A stretch of 28,494 nt of DNA from an uncultured Peptococcaceae bacterium (GTDB lineage: Bacteria; Bacillota; Peptococcia; Peptococcales; Peptococcaceae): contig CABUKW010000020.1 of NCBI GenBank assembly GCA_902492275.1, positions 1-28,494 of the forward strand, read 5' to 3'. Under the pieces are notes generated by a model. It was not told where the DNA came from. It saw nothing but the letters and a program-made list of their open reading frames with translations, and did no database searches. A program made the position numbers and the translations under genes. How positions within the stretch are numbered: position 1 is the stretch's first letter; each line of letters opens with the position of its first letter. Positions 8,598-16,624 of the stretch are shown in pieces.

Positions 8598-8626
8598 AGT
8601 ATAGCACCACGACAAAAAGAAGTCAA
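8598..8626 (-). promoter_or_regulatory. Sigma-A promoter of dctPQM
   Basis: On the minus strand TTGACT (8621-8626) and TATACT (8598-8603) are separated by exactly 17 bp, close to the vegetative consensus. Transcription should start near 8591, giving a leader of roughly 58 nt. Confidence 0.8.
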
Positions 8627-8682
8627 TCATCTGTTAAATAAAAGTTTCATAAAATTAGAAATAGTTATAGTACAGATGTGCA

Positions 8683-8697
8683 GCAGTGTAACACTGC
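8683..8697. promoter_or_regulatory. 15-bp palindrome upstream of the dctP promoter
   Basis: GCAGTGT-A-ACACTGC is a perfect palindrome around one central base, about 57 bp upstream of the dctP -35. This position suits an activator or repressor. It could also be incidental structure downstream of the sel1-gene terminator. Confidence 0.45.
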
Positions 8698-8699
8698 GC

Positions 8700-8779
8700 A
8701 CAAAAAGAACTGCCGCAAGAAGGTGTTGTCCTGGCTTTATGCGATGCACGCCATAACCAAGCGACCCTTCCTGCGGCAG
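8700..8779 (-). terminator. Terminator of the Sel1-repeat gene
   Basis: CTGCCGCAAGAAGG (8710-8723) pairs with CCTTCCTGCGGCAG (8766-8779) with one mismatch. The 42-nt loop has inner pairing. TTCTTTTTG follows on the minus strand. The large loop is unusual for a terminator. Confidence 0.65.
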
Positions 8780-8847
8780 CTCTGCTGTCTTTTTCTATTG
8801 CGTTCAATTATTATTTTAAAGTTGTGTTTTATTGAAGCATTTGTGTT

Positions 8848-9600
8848 TTATGGAAGCCGTTCCAGGGCTTCACTGGCTTCTGCAATGCCTGCATCAGCAG
8901 CCTGCTGATACAGTTCCTTTGCTTTTGCCAAATCTTTTGCGGTTCCTTCGCCATTTTCATAACATTGAGCCAATAAAAACTGCGCGTCCGGCATATATTG
9001 GGCAGCCTCGGTTAAAAGCTGTACTGCCTTTTCTTTATCCTGCTCCACGCCTTCTCCTTCATAATAGGAGATGGCCAGATTCATCTTGCCAGCCGGATGC
9101 TCGGCTTCGGCTGCCCGCTGAAACCATTTGATGGCTTCTTCATCATTTTGTTCCACGCCTAACCCCTGGCTGTAACAGATGCCCAAATTTACCTGTGCCT
9201 CTAAAGAACCGCGCATAGCCGCTTTTAAGTACCATTCGGCAGCTTCTTCCAGATTTTGCTCTGTACCCTGCCCAAAGGTATAGCATTCGCCTAAAAACTG
9301 CTGGGCAATGATATGGCCTTTCTGCGCTGCAATCTTAAAGTTTTCAAAGGCTTTTTCCATGTCCTGTTCCACACCGTCACCGTTATAGTAGCGGCTTCCC
9401 AACAGATAACAGGCATTGAGATTGCCCTGTTCCGCCGATTTTTTATACCATTCAATGGCTTTTTCCAAATTCTGCTCTACCCATTTTCCCTGCTCATAAC
9501 ACATACCCAGATTAAACTGTGCGCGGGCAAAGCCTTCTTTCGCCGCTTCTTCCAATTCTTTCAGCTTTTCCTTACTGTCAATCAATTCTGCCTGCTGCAT
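8848..9600 (-). CDS. Sel1-like repeat (SLR/TPR) protein
   Basis: A 250-aa, probably cytoplasmic helical-repeat scaffold with no signal peptide. After a short N-terminal helix it has six repeats of 35-36 residues, each built on A-x2-LG-x-CY-x-G-x-GV-EQ-x-x-EKA-x-x-W-x-x-AA-x-G. The loop word VEQN/VEQD recurs in most units. ATG at 9600 follows a clear AAGGAGGG. It lies 66 bp downstream of prsA with no obvious terminator between, so it may be the last gene of the mfd-prsA transcript. Such proteins bind other proteins; no partner can be named. Confidence 0.85.
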   Translation of the reverse strand: MQQAELIDSKEKLKELEEAAKEGFARAQFNLGMCYEQGKWVEQNLEKAIEWYKKSAEQGNLNACYLLGSRYYNGDGVEQDMEKAFENFKIAAQKGHIIAQQFLGECYTFGQGTEQNLEEAAEWYLKAAMRGSLEAQVNLGICYSQGLGVEQNDEEAIKWFQRAAEAEHPAGKMNLAISYYEGEGVEQDKEKAVQLLTEAAQYMPDAQFLLAQCYENGEGTAKDLAKAKELYQQAADAGIAEASEALERLP

Positions 9601-9666
9601 GCAAAGCCCTCCTTTTCCGGTCAGTGGTTCCTTGTCTAGTTTCTTTCCCTGTAAAACCGGCTGCTT

Positions 9667-10713
9667 TTATTCAGCCTCTGCTTCGCCATTGTCGGCGCCA
9701 TCGTTTTCAGCGCCAGCTTCTGCACCGTCGGCATTGCTATCCTCATTGGCTGCATCCTGCTCATCGACAACAGGTGTTTCCGGCACAGCTTCGGTATCAA
9801 TCAAAATTTTGATTTTGCCTTTTTCATCGGCTGCATTATATAAATTATCTGCCAGGATACTTAAACCGTTATTATAAATAGAAGATAAAATGCTGGCATA
9901 TTTTTCACTGTCATCTAACAAATTCACACCGGTCTGTTTGTCTTCCACTAAAATAATGTGATAACCATAGTCACTTTTAACTGGTGTTTTAGAATATTCG
10001 CCAATTTCCAGCGCTTGTGCGCCTTCTGTGAATTCATCCACCATCATTTGTGGAATGGTGCTGCCATTCCCAACGGAGAAATAGCCTAATTCGCCGCCAT
10101 TTGCCGCAGAACCGGCATCACCGGAATTTTCCTGTGCCAATGTAGCAAAATCAGCGCCATTGTCTAACTGGGCAATCAAATCAATGGCAACCTGTTCCGC
10201 ATTTTCTACTTCATTGGTAATTAAAATGTGCCGTGCCTGAATAACGTCTGCCGGCTCTGGATTATTCACCATATCTTCCTGCAATTTTTCCAAGACCATC
10301 TGTTCTTTCCGAACCTGCTTAAAATAATCCATGGTCATACCAGCCTGTTCCACCGCAGCGGCTAAATCTTCTTCGCTGCCATATTGTTCTGCTAAAGAAG
10401 CAATCGCTTCTTCCACTTCTTCATCGCTGGCGCTCAAGCCTCTGTTTTCTGCTTCCTGCAGCAACAGTTCCTGCATAATCAGACTATTCAGCATCTCATT
10501 TCTTACATTTACTTTCACAGTATCGTCAGTGATATCATAACCATAGAACTGATACATCTGCAACATTTGACTATAGTTGGTATCCAATTCTTCTTGGGAG
10601 ATTGGTTCTCCGTTTACAGTTGCTACCGTACCTTCCGGCACTTTGTTGCCGCAGCCGAACAGACCCGTTACCAAAAATGCACCCAAAACTAATACTGCCA
10701 ATTTTTTCTTCAT
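9667..10713 (-). CDS. prsA: PrsA/SurA-like peptidyl-prolyl isomerase lipoprotein
   Basis: A 348-aa extracytoplasmic foldase with a parvulin domain, expected to help exported proteins fold at the outer face of the membrane. The N-terminus is a lipoprotein signal (MKKKLAVLVLG, lipobox LFGC with Cys about 21). A SurA-N-like helical region follows, with a conserved VNGEPIS start. The rotamase domain (about residues 160-265) has ARHILI, GGELGYFSVG and GYHIILVED. The last 30 residues are very acidic and low in complexity. ATG at 10713 is chosen because GGAG lies 9 nt upstream; the ATG two codons earlier is too close. It is 65 bp downstream of mfd. Confidence 0.88.
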   Translation of the reverse strand: MKKKLAVLVLGAFLVTGLFGCGNKVPEGTVATVNGEPISQEELDTNYSQMLQMYQFYGYDITDDTVKVNVRNEMLNSLIMQELLLQEAENRGLSASDEEVEEAIASLAEQYGSEEDLAAAVEQAGMTMDYFKQVRKEQMVLEKLQEDMVNNPEPADVIQARHILITNEVENAEQVAIDLIAQLDNGADFATLAQENSGDAGSAANGGELGYFSVGNGSTIPQMMVDEFTEGAQALEIGEYSKTPVKSDYGYHIILVEDKQTGVNLLDDSEKYASILSSIYNNGLSILADNLYNAADEKGKIKILIDTEAVPETPVVDEQDAANEDSNADGAEAGAENDGADNGEAEAE

Positions 10714-10778
10714 TGTCATTCTCTCCTTCAATTCAATGGTGTTGTCTCCAATATTGCTTCATTATAACAGAACGCCGG

Positions 10779-13700
10779 TTATTGCACAATGGAAACCATC
10801 GCTAATAAAATATCTTTTATCAAATCTAAACATTTTTCGGCATCGGCACTGCCCACCGTAATGCGTACCACCAACTCGCCGCCATCGCTGCCGTAGGTGA
10901 GCTGCCGTTTGTATTTCTGCATCAATTCCAACAGCTTGGGCATATCCATTTTTGTGTCCTGCTCAAACAAAGCGGTGACAATCCCGCCTTTTTGTTTCAG
11001 GCTGCGGATACCAATTTCCATACAATAAATTTTTAATTCTGCTACCCGTAACAGGTTCCACGTTTCCGGCGGTACGTCGCCAAAGCGGTCTATCAGTTCA
11101 TCTTCCAGTAAGTGCAGCCGACTGATGGCCCGCGCCTGCTGAATGCGCTGATAAAAGCCCAGCTTCACAGAACTGTCCCGAATATAATATTCGGGAATAA
11201 AAGCGCTTACCTGTAAATCAATTTCTACTTCCCGCCGTTTTCCTGCCTGTTCTCCTTTTAACTGGCGAATGGCTTCATCCAGCATGGTACAGTACAAATC
11301 AAAGCCCACTGCCGCCACATGACCGTGCTGTTCAGCACCTAACAGATTGCCAGCGCCGCGGATTTCCAAATCCCGCATGGCAATCTTAAAGCCGGAACCC
11401 AGCTCGGTATATTCCCGAATGGCCGCCAGCCGTTTTTCGGCCAACTGGCTCAGCGTTTTATCCTTTTTATAGGTCAGATAAGCGTAGGCAATCCGATTGC
11501 TGCGGCCCACCCGTCCCCGCAGCTGATATAGCTGGGCCAGACCCATTTTATCAGCTTCATCGACAATCATGGTGTTGGCATTGGAAATATCCAGTCCTGT
11601 TTCAATGATGGTGGTACACACCAAGACATCGGCCTGATGGGCAATAAAGTCCATCATGATTTGCTCCAGCTGATGCTCCTTCATCTGCCCATGGCCTACC
11701 AAAAGACGGGCCTCCGGCACCAGCAGACGGATTTCCTCCGCCAAGCTTTCAATATCCTCCACGCGATTATGCACCACGTATACCTGACCGCCCCGCCCCA
11801 ACTCGCGGCGAATGGCATCCTTCATCAGCTCCGGTGTGCGCTCTACAATGTAAGTCTGAATGGGATAGCGATCCTGCGGCGGCGTTTCAATCACGCTCAT
11901 ATCCCGAATGCCCACCAGCGACATATGCAGGGTGCGGGGAATGGGTGTGGCCGATAACGTAAGTACATCGACCTGGGAGCGCAGGCTCTTGATTTTTTCT
12001 TTATGGGTAACGCCAAAACGCTGTTCTTCGTCCACAACCAATAAGCCCAAATCATGAAAGCTGACGGTTTTGCCCAGTAATTTATGGGTACCTACCACAA
12101 TATCTACCGCGCCGCTTTTCAGGCCCTCGATTGTTTCTTTTTGCTGCTTCGGCGTACTGAACCGGCTCAACATTTCTACCCGTATACCGTAAGGATGAAA
12201 TCGTTCAAGGAAGGTATTATAATGCTGCTGCGCCAGCACAGTCGTAGGTACCAGCACCGCTACCTGCTTGCCATCATTCACCGCTTTGAACGCAGCGCGG
12301 ATAGCCACCTCTGTTTTGCCGTAGCCTACGTCGCCGCAGATTAAACGATCCATGACAGTGGTGGACATCATATCCCGCTTCACATCTTCAATGGCTTTCA
12401 GCTGGTCTTCCGTTTCCACATAAGGAAAGGCGTCTTCAAATTCCTTTTGCCACTGGTCGTCCGGCGAAAAAGCAAAGCCCTCCTGGCTTTTGCGGCGGGC
12501 GTAAATTTCCAGCAGTCCTTCCGCCAGTTTTTCTACCGAAGCCTTTACTTTATTTTTCGTGCGCTGCCATTCATTGCCGCCCAACTTGTTGACCTTGGGC
12601 GCAACCCCTTCGTTGACCGTATATTTTTGCAGTAAATCGAATTGTTCCACCGGAATATACAGCTTGCCGTCGTCCGAATATTTGATGATGAGATAGTCCC
12701 GCTCTACATCCTGCACCTTCAAGCGCTCGATGCCCATATAGCGGCCGATGCCGTGGTTCATATGCACCACATAGTCGCCGATTTTTAAATCGTCCAGCTG
12801 TGAAATTTTTTGTCCGTCTTCCTGGAAAAATTTCTTGTTCACCCGTTTTTTCTGCTGCTGAAACACTTCTGTTTCACTAATGAGTACCAAGCGGCTTTGC
12901 GGAAAACGGGCGCCATGGCTGATATTGCCGTAAGCCAGATAAATTTGTCCCGGGTCGGCTTGATAGCGGTCGGCAATCCAACTGCAAAGAATATCATAAT
13001 CGCCCAGCATTTGCTGTAACCGCAAGGCTTTCGCCGCCGAAGTTAATAAAATGAGAATTTTATACTGCTGTTTCTGCCAAGTTTGCAGTTCCTCCACCAG
13101 CATTTGCGGATTGCTGAAAAATGACGGGATATTCTGGCAATCCAGCGCCATACGGGAGTTATATTGCTGAAACACTGATTGTTTGGGCAGTAAGGAAAAG
13201 CACAAATGCCGCTGTTCTTCCGTTAAACGCACCAAATCGTCCAGTTCATAAAAATATTGGGCCTGCCCCGGCAGAACACTGCCTTTCAGCAATAATTCGC
13301 TGAAGGTCTGCCGCCGTTCCTTTTCCAGATATTCCTGGGCTTCCTGAATGCGATTGGCTTCGTCCAACACCACAAATAAATCATGACCCATATAATCCAG
13401 CAGGCTGGCGCTTTCGGGATAGAAAAAGGTCTGGTATTGCTCCAAGCCGGTAAAATATAAGCCCTGCTGCAATTTTTCCAGCAGCTCGCCTACTTTGCCT
13501 TGCAGCCGTTCCACCGGTTCTCGGTCCTTCCGTTTGGACAGCTGCTCTACTTGCTTGCTGTACTGCCGCCGAATTTGCTGCGTTCCCGTTTCTTTGCACT
13601 GCGCCATCAGGAAAAATTCCCGGCCAGGCGCCACCCAGGCCGACTGCACTTTTTCTACGGAACATTGGGTTGCCGTTTCAAAAAAACGAATAGAATCGAT

Positions 13701-14315
13701 TTCATCATCAAAAAATTCTAAACGCAGCGGGTTTTTATAGTTGGCCGAATAAATATCAAAAATACCGCCCCGCACAGAAAATTGGCCGGGCTGTTCCACC
13801 TGCTCCGTATACTCATAGCCGAACTCCACCAGATGGGCCTTCAATTGATTTTGCTCCAACTGCTGTCCAACCGCTAGCTGCAATAGTCCCTGCCGGAAAT
13901 CGCCCACTGGCAGCAGTTTTTTGCTGAGCCCCTCGATGGTGGTAACCACAGCAAACTTGCTATCCCGTTCCAACAATAGATGAGATAAAACCTCCAGCCG
14001 TTTTTGCTCCAACTCGCCGCTCTGCGCGATAACTTCATACGGAATCATTTCCAGCGCCGGAAAATACAGCGTTTCATAATCGGGCAGCAGTTGCACCAAG
14101 TCTTCCCACAACTCCTTGGCCCGCTTTTGCGTATCGCAGATTACCAACAAATTGCCCGTTTGCTGCTGTGCCAAAGCCGCTGTAACCAACATGCGCTGCC
14201 CTTCATATAAACCATAAACCACAGCTTCGCCAGCGGCCAGCACCTTGTCCCGCACCTTGCCAATTTCTCCATCCTGCTGTAAGAAATCCAGCAAATTGGC
14301 CTTCTTGTTTTCCAT
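10779..14315 (-). CDS. mfd: Transcription-repair coupling factor Mfd
   Basis: A 1178-aa ATP-dependent translocase, the normal size. It removes RNA polymerase stalled at DNA damage and recruits UvrA. The N-terminal third is the UvrB-like region. A CarD-type RNA-polymerase-interacting domain follows around residues 510-570 (GDYVVHMNHGIGRYMGIERL). The helicase motor has Walker A GDVGYGKTEVA near 660, DEEQ near 763, SATPIPRTLHMS, and QLRGRVGRSN. The C-terminal part has RGAGNLLGAEQHG near 985. ATG at 14315 has an AGAGGTG site about 10 nt upstream. It sits between pth and prsA, as in many Firmicutes, with parS in its upstream gap. Confidence 0.97.
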   Translation of the reverse strand: MENKKANLLDFLQQDGEIGKVRDKVLAAGEAVVYGLYEGQRMLVTAALAQQQTGNLLVICDTQKRAKELWEDLVQLLPDYETLYFPALEMIPYEVIAQSGELEQKRLEVLSHLLLERDSKFAVVTTIEGLSKKLLPVGDFRQGLLQLAVGQQLEQNQLKAHLVEFGYEYTEQVEQPGQFSVRGGIFDIYSANYKNPLRLEFFDDEIDSIRFFETATQCSVEKVQSAWVAPGREFFLMAQCKETGTQQIRRQYSKQVEQLSKRKDREPVERLQGKVGELLEKLQQGLYFTGLEQYQTFFYPESASLLDYMGHDLFVVLDEANRIQEAQEYLEKERRQTFSELLLKGSVLPGQAQYFYELDDLVRLTEEQRHLCFSLLPKQSVFQQYNSRMALDCQNIPSFFSNPQMLVEELQTWQKQQYKILILLTSAAKALRLQQMLGDYDILCSWIADRYQADPGQIYLAYGNISHGARFPQSRLVLISETEVFQQQKKRVNKKFFQEDGQKISQLDDLKIGDYVVHMNHGIGRYMGIERLKVQDVERDYLIIKYSDDGKLYIPVEQFDLLQKYTVNEGVAPKVNKLGGNEWQRTKNKVKASVEKLAEGLLEIYARRKSQEGFAFSPDDQWQKEFEDAFPYVETEDQLKAIEDVKRDMMSTTVMDRLICGDVGYGKTEVAIRAAFKAVNDGKQVAVLVPTTVLAQQHYNTFLERFHPYGIRVEMLSRFSTPKQQKETIEGLKSGAVDIVVGTHKLLGKTVSFHDLGLLVVDEEQRFGVTHKEKIKSLRSQVDVLTLSATPIPRTLHMSLVGIRDMSVIETPPQDRYPIQTYIVERTPELMKDAIRRELGRGGQVYVVHNRVEDIESLAEEIRLLVPEARLLVGHGQMKEHQLEQIMMDFIAHQADVLVCTTIIETGLDISNANTMIVDEADKMGLAQLYQLRGRVGRSNRIAYAYLTYKKDKTLSQLAEKRLAAIREYTELGSGFKIAMRDLEIRGAGNLLGAEQHGHVAAVGFDLYCTMLDEAIRQLKGEQAGKRREVEIDLQVSAFIPEYYIRDSSVKLGFYQRIQQARAISRLHLLEDELIDRFGDVPPETWNLLRVAELKIYCMEIGIRSLKQKGGIVTALFEQDTKMDMPKLLELMQKYKRQLTYGSDGGELVVRITVGSADAEKCLDLIKDILLAMVSIVQ

Positions 14316-14443
14316 AAATCTATTTCACCTCTTCTTAACCATATCGACAAAAATCAGTCGTTACTAAATCAATCGTTATCATATTCAAATTCACACTTTT
14401 CCAAAACGATACCGGAGTCTAAAAACATTCCCAAAATCAAAAA

Positions 14444-14459
14444 TGTTTCACGTGAAACA
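14444..14459. other. parS: parS site (ParB/Spo0J binding site)
   Basis: TGTTTCACGTGAAACA is a perfect 16-bp palindrome and an exact match to the Bacillus-type parS consensus TGTTNCACGTGAAACA. ParB loads there and with ParA/SMC organises and segregates the origin region. It lies in the 220-bp gap between pth and mfd, outside any gene. It implies that the window is origin-proximal. Confidence 0.9.
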
Positions 14460-14486
14460 ATGGCAGCCGCCAATCCTAATCTTGGC

Positions 14487-14503
14487 CAATAAAGACTTTA
14501 TTG
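14487..14503. other. 17-bp palindrome beside parS
   Basis: CAATAAAG-A-CTTTATTG is a perfect palindrome around a single base, about 28 bp from parS. It lies just downstream of the pth stop. It may be an operator for mfd or a hairpin at the pth mRNA end. No T-tract is evident. Confidence 0.4.
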
Positions 14504-14535
14504 AGAGTTCTATTGATTTAAGTGTTGGGAAAAAA

Positions 14536-15099
14536 TCAGCGGGCTTTCGAATTATAGCGGTTCATAGCTGGCCCTACGCCCTCTTCCAACCATGTCTTCA
14601 CTGCACCGACAGCTGTCTGCACCGCTTCATCAATCGCTTTCTTGTTTTCACCATGAAACGGCGTTAAGACATAATCTTTCGTATCATAAGTTCCACGGCC
14701 TATGCCGATTTTCAAACGGTCAAAATCATTGGAATTTAGGTGGGCAATGATATTTTTGATACCGTTATGGCCACCGGCGCCGCCGCCCTGCTTAAAACGC
14801 AGCTGTCCTGGCGGCAAATCCAAATCATCATGGATTACCAATAAATCATCAATGCGGTCATTATAATAGTGTAGCAGCTCCATCACGGCCTGTCCGCTGA
14901 GGTTCATGAAGGTCTGCGGCTTCACCAGCAAAATTTTCTGTCCATCCCAGTTGGCGGTCTGGGTTAGGGCCTGACATTGTTTTTTTTCAACAGCCACATT
15001 TAATGCATCGGCAATCGCATCAATGACCATAAATCCTACATTATGTTTGGTCTGCGCATATTCCTTGCCTGGATTGCCCAGGCCGATAATCATTTTCAT
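14536..15099 (-). CDS. pth: Peptidyl-tRNA hydrolase
   Basis: A 187-aa cytoplasmic enzyme that frees tRNA from prematurely released peptidyl-tRNA. Visible family features are the opening MKMIIGLGNPG, the catalytic His in the KHNVGF motif (about residue 20), KPQTFMNLSG, and HDDLDLPPGQLR with the catalytic Asp near 93, followed by GGGAGGHNGIKNI. Length is typical. It stands between prs and mfd, as in Bacillus (spoVC). A spoVT gene is absent from this neighbourhood. Confidence 0.96.
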   Translation of the reverse strand: MKMIIGLGNPGKEYAQTKHNVGFMVIDAIADALNVAVEKKQCQALTQTANWDGQKILLVKPQTFMNLSGQAVMELLHYYNDRIDDLLVIHDDLDLPPGQLRFKQGGGAGGHNGIKNIIAHLNSNDFDRLKIGIGRGTYDTKDYVLTPFHGENKKAIDEAVQTAVGAVKTWLEEGVGPAMNRYNSKAR

Positions 15100-15187
15100 A
15101 GCAACGTAGTCTCCTTATCTTTTATCATTTTATGTAAAAAGTCACAAATCATTTCTAAGCGCTAACAAAAAAATTGCAGCACAGCAA

Positions 15188-15220
15188 AGTCGAGGAATTC
15201 CAGATAAGAATTCTTCGACT
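15188..15220. terminator. Stem-loop in the prs-pth gap
   Basis: AGTCGAGGAATTC (15188-15200) and GAATTCTTCGACT (15208-15220) form a 13-bp stem with a single mismatch or wobble. The tail is AAGTTTTAATT on the plus strand; on the minus strand TTT follows directly and a run of seven T lies further on. It may process or end the prs transcript. Confidence 0.5.
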
Positions 15221-15375
15221 AAGTTTTAATTCATGTAAACGTAATATATTAAGAAATAAAAAATTACCGTCATAGACATTGCCAAAACGGTCTTTGTTTG
15301 TCAATGTGCTTTATTATAAATTCGCCATTCAAAATGATATTCCTTCATTCTGCTCCAAACTTTTGCCAAACAGCA

Positions 15376-15416
15376 ACAGGGCCACCGCATAGCCTAGTAT
15401 GCGACAGCCCTGTTTT
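15376..15416. terminator. Possible terminator of prs
   Basis: ACAGGGC (15376-15382) pairs with GCCCTGT (15407-15413), and inner CGCATA pairs with TATGCG around GCCTAG. TTTT follows on the plus strand; the minus-strand tail is only TGCTGTTTGG. It is the first structured element after the prs stop. The remaining gap to pth (384 bp in all) shows no gene. Confidence 0.5.
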
Positions 15417-15483
15417 ATACTGCTTTTTAAACAGAAAACAACTCTTCTATCGGTTCACTTACATTCAGAGTGTTCAGGCAGTT

Positions 15484-16437
15484 TTATTCAAACAGTTCGC
15501 TGACCGAGTTGTCCAAATGAATGCGCAAAATTGCTTCCCCAATGATTGGCGCCACAGATAATACTTTGATTTTATCGCTTTTCTTGTCACCCATTGGGAT
15601 GGTATTGGTGGTAACCAGTTCCTGAATTGGAGAGTTTTCAATGCGCTCTAACGCTGGACCGGACAACACCGCATGGGTGCAGCAAGCGTCAACACATTTC
15701 GCGCCTCTTTCCATCAGAGCCTTCGCACCGCCTGTGATGGTGCCGGCGGTATCAATCATGTCATCCACCAAAATAACTTCTTTGCCTTCAATGTCGCCAA
15801 TAATATTCATAACTTCTGACACGTTTGGTTTTGGTCTTCTCTTATCAATAATAGCCAATGGCACGCCAATTTGTGCTGCCAGGTTTCTGGCTCTGGCTAC
15901 GCCGCCCATATCTGGAGATACAACCACCAGATTTTCTGCATCTTTATGTTTATAATATTCGGCCAGGATTGGCAGACCAAACAGGTTGTCTACTGGAATA
16001 TCAAAGAAACCCTGAATTTGCTGCGCATGTAAATCCATTGCCAATACGCGGCGTGCGCCGGCTTTTGTAATCAGGTTGGCCACCAATTTTGCAGTGATTG
16101 GTTCACGGCCGCGGGATTTGCGATCCTGACGGGCATAACCATAATACGGCAGCACGGCGGTGATGCGTTTAGCAGATGCTCGGCGCAGAGCGTCAATCAT
16201 AATCAGCAATTCCATCAAATTATCATTCACCGGCGTACAGGTAGGCTGAATGATATAGGCATCGCTGCCCCGTACGCTTTCATCAATAATCAGACTGATT
16301 TCTCCGTCGCTAAAGTGCTTCACTTCAGCAGCGCCAAGTTTTACGCCTAAGTAATCAGCAATTTCCTGAGCCAGTTCTGGATTGGAATTGCCAGTGAATA
16401 ATTTTAAATTTCTGAGTTCTTTCTTTGTAGTAGTCAT
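15484..16437 (-). CDS. prs: Ribose-phosphate pyrophosphokinase
   Basis: A 317-aa cytoplasmic enzyme that makes PRPP from ribose 5-phosphate and ATP for nucleotide, histidine and tryptophan synthesis. It has the divalent-ion and catalytic segment DLHAQQIQGFFDIPVDNL near residues 135-152, YYGYARQDRKSRGREPI near 100-115, and the PRPP-binding loop VDDMIDTAGTI near 224-234. Length is standard for class I enzymes. ATG at 16437 follows GGGGGAG. Its gene lies between glmU and pth, as in many Firmicutes, but without the ctc (L25) gene found in Bacillus. Confidence 0.97.
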   Translation of the reverse strand: MTTTKKELRNLKLFTGNSNPELAQEIADYLGVKLGAAEVKHFSDGEISLIIDESVRGSDAYIIQPTCTPVNDNLMELLIMIDALRRASAKRITAVLPYYGYARQDRKSRGREPITAKLVANLITKAGARRVLAMDLHAQQIQGFFDIPVDNLFGLPILAEYYKHKDAENLVVVSPDMGGVARARNLAAQIGVPLAIIDKRRPKPNVSEVMNIIGDIEGKEVILVDDMIDTAGTITGGAKALMERGAKCVDACCTHAVLSGPALERIENSPIQELVTTNTIPMGDKKSDKIKVLSVAPIIGEAILRIHLDNSVSELFE

Positions 16438-16482
16438 TTGGTTGTTCTCCCCCTAACCAGTGTCTTAAACTGTACTACCTTT

Positions 16483-16511
16483 ATAATAACCAATCTGCAC
16501 CATAAACTCAA
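16483..16511 (-). promoter_or_regulatory. Likely prs promoter
   Basis: On the minus strand TTGAGT (16506-16511) and TATTAT (16483-16488) are 17 bp apart, about 46 bp before the prs ATG. prs may therefore be transcribed apart from glmU. Confidence 0.6.
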
Positions 16512-16624
16512 CCTTTATTTGTCCATATTTCAAGAAAAAATGACAGAAAGTTGCGGACTTCTCCTTTTATAACGGCATCGTTTTCCATTGGAGAGTTTCT
16601 CGGTTTTCATAGACTTGGACGAAA

